Below are positions 44,323-54,595 of a DNA stretch of 64,000 bases, piece by piece. Each line of letters begins with the position of its first letter. Position 1 is the first letter of the stretch. Below the pieces are notes generated by a model. That model ran no database searches. It had not been told where the DNA came from and was given only the letters and a program-made list of their open reading frames with translations. Source of the stretch: Streptomyces misionensis (GTDB lineage: Bacteria > Actinomycetota > Actinomycetes > Streptomycetales > Streptomycetaceae); NCBI RefSeq assembly GCF_900104815.1, contig NZ_FNTD01000004.1:5658501-5722500 (forward strand). Direction: 5' to 3'. Position numbers and translations under genes: made by a program.

Positions 44323-45768
44323 ATGACTTCCACCCACGCCTTCTGGCTCGCCGGCCGCCAGGTCACCGGCGACGACACCTTCGACGTCACCTCGTCGTGG
44401 GACGGCCGGCTCGTCGGCACCGTCAGCGTGCCGACCGACGCCCAGGTCGAGGAGGCCGTGGCCGCCGCGTACGCCGTCCGGGACGAGTTCGCCGCGACCC
44501 CGGCCCACGTGCGCGCCGCCGCCCTCGACCACGTGGCCAAGCGCCTGGTCGAGCGCACCGAGGAGATCGGCCGGCTGATCTCCGCCGAGAACGGCAAGCC
44601 CATCAAGTGGGCCCGCGGCGAGGTCGGCCGCGCCGCGTCCGTGTTCCGCTTCGCCGCGGAGGAGGCCCGCCGGTTCAACGGCGGCGACGCCCAGCGGCTC
44701 GACACCGACGCCGGCGGCCAGGGCCGCCTCGCCCTCACCCGGCGTTTCCCCCGGGGCGTCGTGCTCGGCATCGCGCCGTTCAACTTCCCGCTGAACCTGT
44801 GCGCCCACAAGGTCGCCCCGGCGATCGCGGCCGGCGCCCCGATCATCCTCAAGCCGGCCCCGGCCACCCCGCTGTCCGGCCTGGTCATCGGCGAGCTGCT
44901 GGCCGAGACCGACCTGCCGGCCGGCTCCTGGTCGATCCTCCCCGTCCCGAACGACAAGATGCCCGCCCTCGTCCAGGACGAGCGCCTGCCGGTCATCTCC
45001 TTCACCGGTTCCGAGAAGGTCGGCTACGCGATCATGGACTCGGTGCCGCGCAAGCACTGCACGCTGGAGCTCGGCGGCAACGGCGCGGCCGTGGTCCTCG
45101 GCGACTACGCCTCCGACGCCGACCTGGACTGGGCCGCGAACCGCATCGCGACCTTCTCCAACTACCAGGGCGGCCAGTCCTGCATCTCCGTGCAGCGCGT
45201 GATCGCCGACGCCGCCGTGTACGACCGGCTGCTGCCGCGCGTCGTGGCCGCCGTCGAGGCCCAGGTCACCGGTGACCCCAACGACGACAAGACCGACGTC
45301 GGCCCGCTGGTCAGCGAGGAGGCCGCCAAGCGCGTGGAGTCCTGGGTGACGGAGGCCGTCGAGGCCGGCGCCACGCTGCTCACCGGTGGGGTCCGCGACG
45401 GCGCCTCGTACGCGCCGACCGTGCTCACCGACCTCCCGGCGGACGTCACCCTCGCCCACGAGGAGGTCTTCGGGCCGGTCCTGTCCGTGCAGAAGGTGGA
45501 CGGCGAGGCCGAGGCGTTCGCCGCGGTCAACGACTCCAAGTACGGCCTCCAGGCGGGCGTGTTCACCCACGACCTCGAGGCCGCCTTCCGCGCCCACCGC
45601 GCCCTGGAGGTCGGCGGCGTGGTCATCGGCGACGTCCCCTCCTACCGCGCCGACCAGATGCCGTACGGCGGCGCCAAGCAGTCCGGCGTCGGCCGCGAGG
45701 GCGTCCGCTCCGCGATGGAGGACTACACCTACGAGCGCGTCCTGGTCCTCACCGGCCTCGCGCTCTGA
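44323..45768 (+). CDS. Aldehyde dehydrogenase, candidate succinate-semialdehyde dehydrogenase
   Basis: 481 residues, NAD(P)-dependent family. APFNFPLNLCAHKVAPAIAAG starts the coenzyme fold, LELGGNGAAVVL holds the general base and GGQSCISVQRV the catalytic Cys287. The GGQSCISVQR form is typical of semialdehyde and lactaldehyde dehydrogenases and differs from the NxGQDC form of the two gamma-aminobutyraldehyde enzymes here. Its pairing with a PucR regulator and closeness to gabT make succinate semialdehyde a plausible substrate, but sequence alone does not settle it. A strong terminator follows. Confidence 0.8.
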   Translation: MTSTHAFWLAGRQVTGDDTFDVTSSWDGRLVGTVSVPTDAQVEEAVAAAYAVRDEFAATPAHVRAAALDHVAKRLVERTEEIGRLISAENGKPIKWARGEVGRAASVFRFAAEEARRFNGGDAQRLDTDAGGQGRLALTRRFPRGVVLGIAPFNFPLNLCAHKVAPAIAAGAPIILKPAPATPLSGLVIGELLAETDLPAGSWSILPVPNDKMPALVQDERLPVISFTGSEKVGYAIMDSVPRKHCTLELGGNGAAVVLGDYASDADLDWAANRIATFSNYQGGQSCISVQRVIADAAVYDRLLPRVVAAVEAQVTGDPNDDKTDVGPLVSEEAAKRVESWVTEAVEAGATLLTGGVRDGASYAPTVLTDLPADVTLAHEEVFGPVLSVQKVDGEAEAFAAVNDSKYGLQAGVFTHDLEAAFRAHRALEVGGVVIGDVPSYRADQMPYGGAKQSGVGREGVRSAMEDYTYERVLVLTGLAL

Positions 45769-45852
45769 CCCACCGAGACGGACCTGTCCGGCGGAGCCGA
45801 TCGGCGTCGGGCCGGTCCCCTGGGGTCCCGGCCTGCCACGGACAGGTCGGAA

Positions 45853-45895
45853 CGGAACGGCCGCAGCCCACTGTGCGGGGGCTGCGGCCGTTCCG
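45853..45895. terminator. 17-bp hairpin terminator
   Basis: A 17-bp perfect stem (45853-45869 with 45879-45895), nine-base loop, followed by CTTTC. It lies between convergent genes ending at 45768 and 45936. Confidence 0.78.
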
Positions 45896-45935
45896 CTTTC
45901 CGTGGCCCCGGGCCGGCTCGCCCTGGCCCGGCGCC

Positions 45936-46523
45936 TCACGCCTGAAGCGGCCTCGTGAAGCCGCGCAGGACGGCGAGGAGGTGGGCGCGGAGTTCGGCGG
46001 AGGCCGGTGGAGGCGCGCCCGCGCCCGCCAGCCGGTCGAAGACGAGGCCGTCCAGGAAGGCCACGAACACCGGTGCCTGGGAGGGTGGATCGGACGCGCC
46101 CGCCGCGGTGAGCAGTTCCCGGGCCACGGCCCGGTGGGCCTTGCCCGCGGTGGCGAGGACGGTGTGCAGTTCGGGTCGCCGCGTGGACTCCAGGGACAGT
46201 TCGTAGCGCGCCAGCATGCGTTCGCGGCCGGCGGTGACCAGGTGTTCGACCAGGTCGGCGACGGCCGCGGCGATGGAGGCCAGGTCCGCCGGTTCCGTGA
46301 TGGCCGGGCGCTCGGCCACATCGGCGAGATCGATCTCGGCCAGCCGGTCGACCGCCGCCCGCAGCAGCGCCTGCCGGGTGGGGAAGTAGTACGAACACGT
46401 CCCCGCGGGCACCCCCGCCGTCTCTTCGACGGCGCGATGGGTCAGACCGCGCATCCCCGCCCGGGCCAGCGTGCTGATCGCCGCGTCGGCCAGTCGCAGC
46501 CGTCTTGTCGTGGGCTCGGCCAC
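45936..46523 (-). CDS. TetR-family transcriptional regulator
   Basis: 195 residues. LADAAISTLARAGMRGLTHRAV then TAGVPAGTCSYYFPTRQALL is the HTH; the rest is an all-helical ligand domain. GTG 46523 is preceded by GGGAGGGAC; a GTG 21 bases upstream is less good. It diverges from the FAD monooxygenase, and two identical operators lie between them, so it probably represses both. Confidence 0.85.
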   Translation of the reverse strand: MAEPTTRRLRLADAAISTLARAGMRGLTHRAVEETAGVPAGTCSYYFPTRQALLRAAVDRLAEIDLADVAERPAITEPADLASIAAAVADLVEHLVTAGRERMLARYELSLESTRRPELHTVLATAGKAHRAVARELLTAAGASDPPSQAPVFVAFLDGLVFDRLAGAGAPPPASAELRAHLLAVLRGFTRPLQA

Positions 46524-46553
46524 CGTGTCCCTCCCTGCCTGCACGCCGACACT

Positions 46554-46592
46554 CTACAGATGTAGCATTCCCGGCGACTACTACAGATGTAG
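46554..46592. promoter_or_regulatory. Twin TetR operators CTACAGATGTAG
   Basis: CTACAGATGTAG occurs at 46554-46565 and at 46581-46592, centres 27 bases apart, in the 81-base divergent gap. Arms CTACA/TGTAG are perfect; the centre GA is not self-complementary. The second copy abuts the ribosome binding site of the monooxygenase gene, so binding would block it directly. Confidence 0.75.
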
Positions 46593-46604
46593 AGGAGGGG
46601 TGCG

Positions 46605-47780
46605 GTGAGTTCAGGAGCGGCGCGTCCGGGTGGGGTCCCGGGCCGCGCGATCGTGGCCGGGGCGGGGATCGGCGGGCTGGCCGCGGCCGTCGCGCTGGCC
46701 CGGCACGGATGGCGGGTCGAGGTGCTGGAACGGGCCGCCGGATTCGGTGAGGCCGGCTCGGGGCTTTCGGTGTGGCCCAACGGGGTCCGTGCGCTGGAGG
46801 CCCTGGGGCTGGGCGAGCGGGTGCGCGCGCGTGCCCTCGTGGAGACCCGGGCCGGCATCCGGGACGTCTCCGGCCGCTGGCTGTCGCGCACGGACACCGA
46901 GGAACTGGGGCGCCGCCACGGCCCGCTGGTGATGATCCATCGCGCCGACCTGCTCGACATCCTGCGCGCGGCCCTGCCGGAAGGGGCCCTGCGCACCGGC
47001 ACGCGCGTCGACGCCGTCACGGACCACGGCTCGCACGTGGAGGTGCGGCACGGCGGGGGAGTCTCGCGCGCCGATCTGCTCGTGGGGGCCGACGGCATTC
47101 GCAGCACCGTACGGAGCGCGCTCTGGCCGCAGGCCCCCTCGCCCCGCTACGCCGGATACACGGCGTGGCGCACCATCGTCGACCCGGGCCGGCCGCTGCA
47201 GGTGGGCGGAGAGACCTGGGGGCGCGGCGAACGCGTCGGTGTCGCCCCCCTCGCCGACGGCCGCGTCTACCTCTTCGGTGTCGCCGACGCCCCCGAGGGG
47301 CAACGCGGTCCCGACGGCGAACTGGCCGAGATGAGGCGGCGCTTCGGCGGCTGGCACGACCCGGTACCGGAGCTTCTGGCCGCCGCCACCGAGGACGCGG
47401 TGATGCGCCACGACATCTACGAACTGCCCCCGCTGGACAGCTTCGTCCGCGGCCGGTGCGTGCTGCTCGGCGACGCCGCGCACGCCATGACACCCAACCT
47501 CGGGCAGGGCGCCAACCAGGCCCTGGAGGACGCCGTCACCCTGGCCGCGCTGCTGGCCGCCCACCCGGACGCGGACTCCGCCCTGGCCCGCTACGACCGC
47601 GAGCGCCGCGCCCGCACCCGGATGATCGCCCGGCGCTCCCGCCGGATCGGAGCCGTCGCACAGTGCGCCCGGACCCCGGCCTGTCTCGCACGCGACCGGC
47701 TGCTCCGCCTGACCCCCTCGTCGGTCATGCTGGCCGCGCTCGCCCCGGTCCTCGGCTGGCGGCCGCCGTCACCGGAGTGA
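46605..47780 (+). CDS. FAD-dependent monooxygenase (PHBH-like)
   Basis: 391 residues. AIVAGAGIGGLAAAVALA is the GxGxxG motif; LVGADGIRSTVR is the DG motif; CVLLGDAAHAMTPNLGQGANQALEDA is the GD motif, which binds the ribityl chain. Family members hydroxylate aromatics using NAD(P)H and O2. GTG 46605 is preceded by AGAGGAGGGG. Controlled by the adjacent TetR repressor, so probably induced by its own substrate. No further pathway gene is next to it. Confidence 0.83.
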   Translation: MSSGAARPGGVPGRAIVAGAGIGGLAAAVALARHGWRVEVLERAAGFGEAGSGLSVWPNGVRALEALGLGERVRARALVETRAGIRDVSGRWLSRTDTEELGRRHGPLVMIHRADLLDILRAALPEGALRTGTRVDAVTDHGSHVEVRHGGGVSRADLLVGADGIRSTVRSALWPQAPSPRYAGYTAWRTIVDPGRPLQVGGETWGRGERVGVAPLADGRVYLFGVADAPEGQRGPDGELAEMRRRFGGWHDPVPELLAAATEDAVMRHDIYELPPLDSFVRGRCVLLGDAAHAMTPNLGQGANQALEDAVTLAALLAAHPDADSALARYDRERRARTRMIARRSRRIGAVAQCARTPACLARDRLLRLTPSSVMLAALAPVLGWRPPSPE

Positions 47781-47895
47781 GCCCCGGGAACCCGAGGGGC
47801 GCCCGCCGGAAGCAAACCCGTGCGCGGCAGAACCGACCCGAACGGCCCCGTCGTCCCCGCGAGGGGTGGCGGGGGCGTCCCTTTTCAGGTACCAA

Positions 47896-47915
47896 CGACC
47901 CAGTAGCACTGGTCG
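47896..47915. promoter_or_regulatory. Candidate operator CGACC-N10-GGTCG upstream of acyl-CoA dehydrogenase
   Basis: CGACC (47896-47900) and GGTCG (47911-47915) form an inverted repeat, overlaid by a second one, CCAGT-AGC-ACTGG (47900-47912). On the minus strand it reads TTACCGACC at one end, resembling TetR-type operators at fatty-acid genes. It is 48-67 bases before the gene. Confidence 0.4.
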
Positions 47916-47962
47916 GTAACGAACGGTCCCAGTCGTCCCTCTTCGCGGCGAGGTGAGCCTCC

Positions 47963-49900
47963 ATGTCCGCACCTACCACGCACCGCAGCACCGTCACCGA
48001 GCGCGAGGCCCGTCAGGTCGCGGAGGCCGCGCGGGAGCGGGACTGGCGCAAGCCCAGTTTCGCCAAGGAGCTGTTCCTCGGGCGCTTCCGGCTGGACCTC
48101 GTCCACCCGCACCCGCTGCCCGCCGAGGAGTCCGTACGGCGCGGCGAGGAGTTCCTGGCCAAGCTGCGCGCCTTCTGCGAGACGGAGATCGACTCCGCCC
48201 GCATCGAGCGCGAGGCCCGCATACCCGACGAGGTCGTGGCCGGCCTGAAGGAACTCGGCGCGCTCGGCATGAAGATCGACCCGGAGTACGGCGGTCTCGG
48301 CCTCACCCAGCTCTACTACAACAAGGCGCTCGCCCTGGTCGGCTCCGCGAGCCCGGCGGTGGGCGCGCTGCTCTCCGCGCACCAGTCGATCGGCGTGCCC
48401 CAGCCGGTGAAGATGTTCGGCACGCAGGAGCAGAAGGACGCCTTCCTGCCGCGCTGCGCGCGCACCGACATCTCCGCCTTCCTGCTCACCGAGCCGGACG
48501 TCGGCTCCGACCCGGCACGCCTCGCCACCACGGCGGTCCCGGACGGCGACGAGTACGTCCTGGACGGCGTGAAGCTGTGGACCACCAACGGGGTCGTCGC
48601 CGATCTCCTGGTCGTCATGGCGCGGGTGCCGAAGTCCGAGGGGCATCCGGGCGGCATCACCGCGTTCGTGGTGGAGGCGGCCTCGGAAGGGATCACCGTC
48701 GAGCACCGCAACGCCTTCATGGGGCTGCGCGGCATCGAGAACGGCGTCACCCGCTTCCACCGGGTGCGGGTCCCGGCCGCCCACCGCGTCGGACCCGAGG
48801 GCGCGGGCCTGAAGATCGCGCTCACCACGCTCAACACCGGCCGCCTCTCGCTGCCCGCGCTGTGCGCGGGCGCCGGCAAATGGTGTCTGAAAATCGCCCG
48901 TGAATGGTCGGCGGAGCGGGAGCAGTGGGGCAAGCCGGTCGCGCTCCACGAGGCCGTGGGCGCCAAGATCAGCTTCATCGCGGCCACCACCTTCGCCCTG
49001 GAGGCGGTGCTGGACCTGTCCTCCCAGATGGCCGACGAGAACCGCAACGACATCCGCATCGAGGCCGCCCTCGCCAAGCTCTACGGCTCCGAGATGGCGT
49101 GGCGGATGGCCGACGAACTGGTCCAGATCCGCGGCGGACGCGGCTACGAGACCGCCGCCTCCCTCAAGGCGCGCGGCGAGCGGGCCGTACCCGCCGAGCA
49201 GATGCTGCGCGACCTGCGCATCAACCGCATCTTCGAGGGCTCCACGGAGATCATGCACCTGCTGATCGCACGCGAGGCGGTGGACGCCCACCTCTCGGTC
49301 GCCGGCGACCTCGTCGACCCGTCGAAGTCCCTGCCCGACAAGGCGAGGGCGGGGGCGCACGCGGGCGTGTTCTACGCCAAGTGGCTGCCGAGGCTGGTGG
49401 CCGGGCCGGGGCAGCTGCCGACGTCGTACGGCGAGTTCCGGCACGGCGTCGACCTGTCCTGCCATCTGCGCTACATCGAGCGCGCCGCCCGCAGGCTGGC
49501 CCGCTCCACCTTCTACGGCATGTCCCGCTGGCAGGGCCGGATGGAGACCAAGCAGGGCTTCCTCGGGCGGATCGTGGACATCGGAGCGGAGCTGTTCGCG
49601 ATGAGCGCGGCCTGTGTGCGGGCCGAGCGGCTGCGCACCCGGGACGAACACGGGCGCGAGGCCTACCAGCTGGCCGACGCCTTCTGCCGCCAGGCCCGCG
49701 TCCGCGTCGAGGAGCTGTTCGCCCGGCTGTGGACCAACACCGACGACCTCGACCGGAAGGTGGTCAGGGGCGTCCTCGGCGGCGCCTACACCTGGCTGGA
49801 GGAGGGCATCGTGGACCCGTCCGAGGACGGCCCGTGGATCGCCGACGCGACCCCCGGACCGGCCACCGCCGACAACGCCCGCCGGCCCTACGGCGACTGA
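47963..49900 (+). CDS. Acyl-CoA dehydrogenase, long form
   Basis: 645 residues. The N-terminal ~440 residues match acyl-CoA dehydrogenases: LGALGMKIDPEYGGLG, AFLLTEPDVGSDPAR for flavin binding, GVKLWTTNG, and LVQIRGGRGYETAASLK near the acyl pocket, with RINRIFEGSTEIMHLLIAREA containing the usual terminal E of the family. The last ~200 residues are an extra helical domain seen in long actinobacterial and VLCAD-like members. It carries out the first step of beta-oxidation on an unknown acyl-CoA. ATG 47963 has GGCGAGG before it. Confidence 0.87.
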   Translation: MSAPTTHRSTVTEREARQVAEAARERDWRKPSFAKELFLGRFRLDLVHPHPLPAEESVRRGEEFLAKLRAFCETEIDSARIEREARIPDEVVAGLKELGALGMKIDPEYGGLGLTQLYYNKALALVGSASPAVGALLSAHQSIGVPQPVKMFGTQEQKDAFLPRCARTDISAFLLTEPDVGSDPARLATTAVPDGDEYVLDGVKLWTTNGVVADLLVVMARVPKSEGHPGGITAFVVEAASEGITVEHRNAFMGLRGIENGVTRFHRVRVPAAHRVGPEGAGLKIALTTLNTGRLSLPALCAGAGKWCLKIAREWSAEREQWGKPVALHEAVGAKISFIAATTFALEAVLDLSSQMADENRNDIRIEAALAKLYGSEMAWRMADELVQIRGGRGYETAASLKARGERAVPAEQMLRDLRINRIFEGSTEIMHLLIAREAVDAHLSVAGDLVDPSKSLPDKARAGAHAGVFYAKWLPRLVAGPGQLPTSYGEFRHGVDLSCHLRYIERAARRLARSTFYGMSRWQGRMETKQGFLGRIVDIGAELFAMSAACVRAERLRTRDEHGREAYQLADAFCRQARVRVEELFARLWTNTDDLDRKVVRGVLGGAYTWLEEGIVDPSEDGPWIADATPGPATADNARRPYGD

Positions 49901-49914
49901 CGCGACGCGCCGGA

Positions 49915-49938
49915 CGGGCCCGGACGGCACCGGGCCCG
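49915..49938. terminator. Hairpin between convergent genes
   Basis: CGGGCCCGG (49915-49923), loop ACGGCA, CCGGGCCCG (49930-49938). It ends both the acyl-CoA dehydrogenase transcript and the lamin-tail transcript, which stops at 49944. Confidence 0.7.
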
Positions 49939-49943
49939 GGCGA

Positions 49944-50402
49944 TCAGCAGTACTTGTCGCTCGGGTCCCGCGTCGTCCAGGAGCACGAGGAGACCTTGGC
50001 GCCGCTCGCCCTGGTCAGCGTGGCGGTGTCCTTGTCGTTGTTCCAGACGTAGGCGCGGCGGCCCTGGTACTTGTCCGTCGTGGTGTCCTTGCCGCTGCCG
50101 GTGTGGATCTTCATGTACTTCCCGGCGCCGATCTTGACGTTCGGGAAGACGTACTTGTGGTTCGAGGCGTCCTTGAGCACCCAGCCCTTGAGCGAGACGG
50201 CCGAGCCGCCGGTGTTCTTGATCTGCACCCACTCGCCGTTCAGGCTCGTGTTCGAGCGGTTGTCCGAGCCGGGGCTGTCGAACCAGACGTGGTGGATCCT
50301 CACACCCCCCGCGGCCTCGGCCGGGGTGCTGAGCAGGGTGCCGGCGAGCAGGGTCGCACCGGCGAGGGCGGGCAGGGCGGCGCGCAGCCGTATGGTCCGC
50401 AT
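49944..50402 (-). CDS. Secreted lamin-tail (LTD) domain protein
   Basis: 152 residues. Signal peptide of about 30 residues (ALPALAGATLLAGTLLSTPAEA|A), then one lamin tail domain: VRIHHVWFDSPGSDNR, NGEWVQIKNTGGSAVSLKGWVLKD, KYVFPNVKIGAGKYMKIHTGSG, AYVWNNDKDTATL. It ends with two close Cys. Bacterial LTD proteins are extracellular and often fused to nucleases or phosphatases; here it stands alone. ATG 50402 is preceded by GGGGGGAT. The PHO-box-like element sits 76-102 bases upstream. Confidence 0.82.
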   Translation of the reverse strand: MRTIRLRAALPALAGATLLAGTLLSTPAEAAGGVRIHHVWFDSPGSDNRSNTSLNGEWVQIKNTGGSAVSLKGWVLKDASNHKYVFPNVKIGAGKYMKIHTGSGKDTTTDKYQGRRAYVWNNDKDTATLTRASGAKVSSCSWTTRDPSDKYC

Positions 50403-50477
50403 GGAGATATCCCCCCAGGATGTCGTCCGCGAGAAATGCGAGAGATCGGTGGCGCGAAAGCGCAGACCGAAGTGTTA

Positions 50478-50503
50478 TCACATGACATTCACGTCTACTT
50501 CAC
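50478..50503 (+). promoter_or_regulatory. PHO-box-like 11-nt direct repeats
   Basis: TCAC recurs at 50478, 50489 and 50500, an exact 11-base period, in the units ATCACATGACA, TTCACGTCTAC and TTCACATTCGG. PhoP binds 11-nt direct repeats of the form TTCACCYR. It lies in the gap between the lamin-tail gene and dxr, so either may be the target. Confidence 0.6.
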
Positions 50504-50557
50504 ATTCGGACACACCACTCCGGGGGACACCCTGTCCTGACCGTCACCGCTTGCGGC

Positions 50558-50569
50558 CACAATGGGGGG
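50558..50569 (+). promoter_or_regulatory. -10-like CACAAT, six bases before dxr
   Basis: CACAAT at 50558-50563 followed by GGGGGG and ATG 50570. The G run is too close to act as a normal ribosome binding site, so the transcript may be leaderless. Confidence 0.4.
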
Positions 50570-51841
50570 ATGACCGACAGCCCTGCCCATCCGGCACCCC
50601 TCGCCGACCCCCACCTCGTCTACGACCCCCTCGCGGGCGACGGCCCCAAGGACGTGGTGGTCCTCGGCTCCACCGGATCCATCGGCACCCAGGCCATCGA
50701 CCTCGTGCTGCGCAATCCGGACCGCTTCCGCGTCACCGCGCTGTCCGCCAACGGCGGCCGGATCTCCCTCCTCGCCGAGCAGGCGCGCCGGCTGCGGGTG
50801 CGCACCGTCGCGGTCGCCCGCGAGGACGCCGTACCCGCCCTGCGCGAGGCGCTCGCCGTGGAGTACGGCCCCGGCGAGCCGCTGCCCGAGATCCTCGCGG
50901 GGCCGGAGGCGGCCACCCGGGTCGCCGCCTCCGACTGCCACACCGTGCTGAACGGCATCACCGGCTCCATCGGCCTCGCGCCCACCCTCGCCGCCCTGGA
51001 GGCGGGCCACACCCTGGCGCTCGCCAACAAGGAGTCGCTGATCGTCGGCGGTCCGCTGGTCAAGGCGCTGGCCAAGCCCGGGCAGATCATCCCCGTCGAC
51101 TCCGAGCACGCCGCGCTCTTCCAGGCCCTCGCCTGCGGCACCCGCGCCGATGTGCGCAAGCTGGTCGTCACCGCCTCCGGCGGCCCCTTCCGCGGCCGTA
51201 CCAAGGCGGACCTGGCCGACGTCACCGTGCAGGACGCCCTCGCCCACCCCACCTGGGCGATGGGCCCGGTGATCACCGTCAACTCCGCGACGCTGGTCAA
51301 CAAGGGCCTGGAGGTCATCGAGGCGCACCTGCTGTACGACATCCCCTTCGAGCGCATCGAGGTGGTCGTGCACCCGCAGTCGTACGTCCATTCGATGGTC
51401 GAGTTCACCGACGGCTCCACGCTCGCCCAGGCGACGCCGCCGGACATGCGCGGGCCGATCGCGATCGGGCTCGGCTGGCCCGAACGGGTCCCGGACGCGG
51501 CGCCCGCCTTCGACTGGAGCAAGGCCTCCACCTGGGAGTTCTTCCCGCTGGACAACGAGGCCTTCCCCTCGGTGGATCTCGCCCGTCACGTAGGACGGCT
51601 CGCGGGAACGGCGCCGGCGGTGTTCAATGCGGCCAACGAGGAGTGCGTCGGGGCGTTCCTGAACGGCGCGCTGCCCTTCAACGGGATCATGGAGACCGTC
51701 ACCCGGGTCGTCGAGGAACACGGCACCCCGGCCGCGGGAACTTCGCTCACGGTGTCGGACGTCCTCGAAGCGGAGACCTGGGCGCGTGCCCGGGCCCGTG
51801 AGATCACAGCCACGACGGCGACCGCGGAGGCGCGTGCATGA
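50570..51841 (+). CDS. dxr: 1-deoxy-D-xylulose 5-phosphate reductoisomerase
   Basis: 423 residues. [19 protein letters not shown] is the NADPH-binding motif; [11 protein letters not shown] and [12 protein letters not shown] carry the metal and substrate residues; [17 protein letters not shown] is also family-specific. It converts DXP to MEP, the second step of the MEP isoprenoid pathway, in the cytoplasm. The last four bases overlap rseP (ATGA), indicating coupling. ispG, another MEP gene, follows rseP. Confidence 0.95.
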   Translation: MTDSPAHPAPLADPHLVYDPLAGDGPKDVVVLGSTGSIGTQAIDLVLRNPDRFRVTALSANGGRISLLAEQARRLRVRTVAVAREDAVPALREALAVEYGPGEPLPEILAGPEAATRVAASDCHTVLNGITGSIGLAPTLAALEAGHTLALANKESLIVGGPLVKALAKPGQIIPVDSEHAALFQALACGTRADVRKLVVTASGGPFRGRTKADLADVTVQDALAHPTWAMGPVITVNSATLVNKGLEVIEAHLLYDIPFERIEVVVHPQSYVHSMVEFTDGSTLAQATPPDMRGPIAIGLGWPERVPDAAPAFDWSKASTWEFFPLDNEAFPSVDLARHVGRLAGTAPAVFNAANEECVGAFLNGALPFNGIMETVTRVVEEHGTPAAGTSLTVSDVLEAETWARARAREITATTATAEARA

Positions 51842-53142
51842 CGACCTTGATGTTCATCCTCGGCATAGTGGTCTTCGCGCTCGGCCTGCTCGTCTCGATC
51901 GCGTGGCACGAGCTGGGGCACCTGTCCACGGCCAAGCTCTTCGGCATCCGCGTCCCGCAGTACATGGTCGGCTTCGGCCCGACCGTCTGGTCGCGCAAGA
52001 AGGGCGACACCGAGTACGGCATCAAGGCCATCCCGCTGGGCGGCTACATCCGCATGATCGGCATGTTCCCGCCGGACAACGCCGGCCGGATCTCCGCCCG
52101 CTCCACCTCGCCGTGGCGCGGGATGATCGAGGACGCCCGCTCGGCCGCCTACGAGGAGCTCCAGCCGGGCGACGAGACCCGCATGTTCTACACCCGCAAG
52201 CCGTGGAAGCGGGTCATCGTCATGTTCGCGGGCCCGTTCATGAACCTGGTCCTCGCGGTGGGCCTGTTCTTCACGGTCCTGATGGGCTTCGGCATCCAGC
52301 AGCAGACCACCACCGTCTCCTCCGTCTCGCCCTGCGTCATCGCGCAGAGCGAGAACCGCGACACCTGCAAGAAGACCGACCCGGCCTCCCCGGCCGCGGC
52401 CGCCGGCATCCAGAAGCGGGACCGGATCGTCTCCTTCGCGGGCACGCCCACCAAGGACTGGAACACCCTCTCCGACCTGATCCGCGACAGCGCCGGCAAG
52501 AACGTGCCGATCGTCGTGGAGCGCGACGGCAGGCAGCTCACGCTGCACGCCAAGATCGCCACCAACCTGGTCGCCCAGAAGGACTCCAGCGGCACCTACG
52601 TGCAGGGCAAGTACGTCAAGGCCGGGTTCCTCGGCTTCAGCTCCGCCACCGGCGTGCAGAAGCTGGGCTTCGGCGACTCCGTGACCTGGATGACCGACCG
52701 CGTCGGTGACGCCGTCGACTCCCTGGCCGCGCTGCCCGGCAAGATCCCGGCCCTGTGGAACGCCGCCTTCGGCGACGGCCCGCGCCAGCCCGACTCCCCG
52801 GTCGGCATCGTCGGCGCGGCCCGCATCACCGGCGACATCGCCACCCTGCACATCCCCGCCTCCCAGCAGGTGGCGATGTTCGTGATGCTGCTCGCCGGCT
52901 TCAACCTCTCGCTGTTCCTGTTCAACATGCTCCCGCTGCTCCCGCTCGACGGCGGCCACATCGCCGGCGCCCTGTGGGAGGCCCTGCGCCGCAACCTGGC
53001 CCGGGTGCTGCGCCGCCCGGACCCCGGCCCGTTCGACGTGGCCAAGCTGATGCCGGTGGCGTACGTGGTGGCCGGGATCTTCGTCTGCTTCACCGTCCTG
53101 GTGCTCATCGCGGACGTCGTCAACCCGGTGAAGATCTCCTAG
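51838..53142 (+). CDS. rseP: RIP metalloprotease, site-2 protease
   Basis: 434 residues. HELGH at 24-28 is the zinc-binding motif in the first helix; a PDZ domain ([19 protein letters not shown]) spans about 175-265; [14 protein letters not shown] near residue 365 gives the third zinc ligand. RseP-type enzymes cut anti-sigma factors within the membrane. ATG 51838 overlaps dxr. A hairpin follows the stop. Confidence 0.92.
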   Translation: MTTLMFILGIVVFALGLLVSIAWHELGHLSTAKLFGIRVPQYMVGFGPTVWSRKKGDTEYGIKAIPLGGYIRMIGMFPPDNAGRISARSTSPWRGMIEDARSAAYEELQPGDETRMFYTRKPWKRVIVMFAGPFMNLVLAVGLFFTVLMGFGIQQQTTTVSSVSPCVIAQSENRDTCKKTDPASPAAAAGIQKRDRIVSFAGTPTKDWNTLSDLIRDSAGKNVPIVVERDGRQLTLHAKIATNLVAQKDSSGTYVQGKYVKAGFLGFSSATGVQKLGFGDSVTWMTDRVGDAVDSLAALPGKIPALWNAAFGDGPRQPDSPVGIVGAARITGDIATLHIPASQQVAMFVMLLAGFNLSLFLFNMLPLLPLDGGHIAGALWEALRRNLARVLRRPDPGPFDVAKLMPVAYVVAGIFVCFTVLVLIADVVNPVKIS

Positions 53143-53157
53143 CCACCGGAAGCCGAG

Positions 53158-53189
53158 GCGGCCCGGGACGCGCGGACGTTCCGGGCCGC
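53158..53189 (+). terminator. Hairpin between rseP and ispG
   Basis: GCGGCCCGG (53158-53166) and CCGGGCCGC (53181-53189) form a 9-bp perfect stem 15 bases after the rseP stop. ispG may therefore have its own promoter. Confidence 0.55.
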
Positions 53190-53314
53190 ATTCCAACGAG
53201 TGGGTTTCGCGGGTGGGATGTGCCGGGGCGTACGCCGGTGCCGTAATCTCGGATCTCGGAGCCCGCCGTATCACGGGACCGGACCTTGATCCACGACTTG
53301 GGGTTGCACAGCAG

Positions 53315-54472
<1,158 letters not shown>

Positions 54473-54595
54473 AACCCGCGGCCCGGCCCGCACCCGCGGG
54501 CCGGAAGCAGGCTTCCCGGGCCGGGGGACGCACCGCACAGCCCGCGCGGTTATAGTGCGGAGATCAGCAGAACCCCCAGGGTGAGGCCCCCGCAC

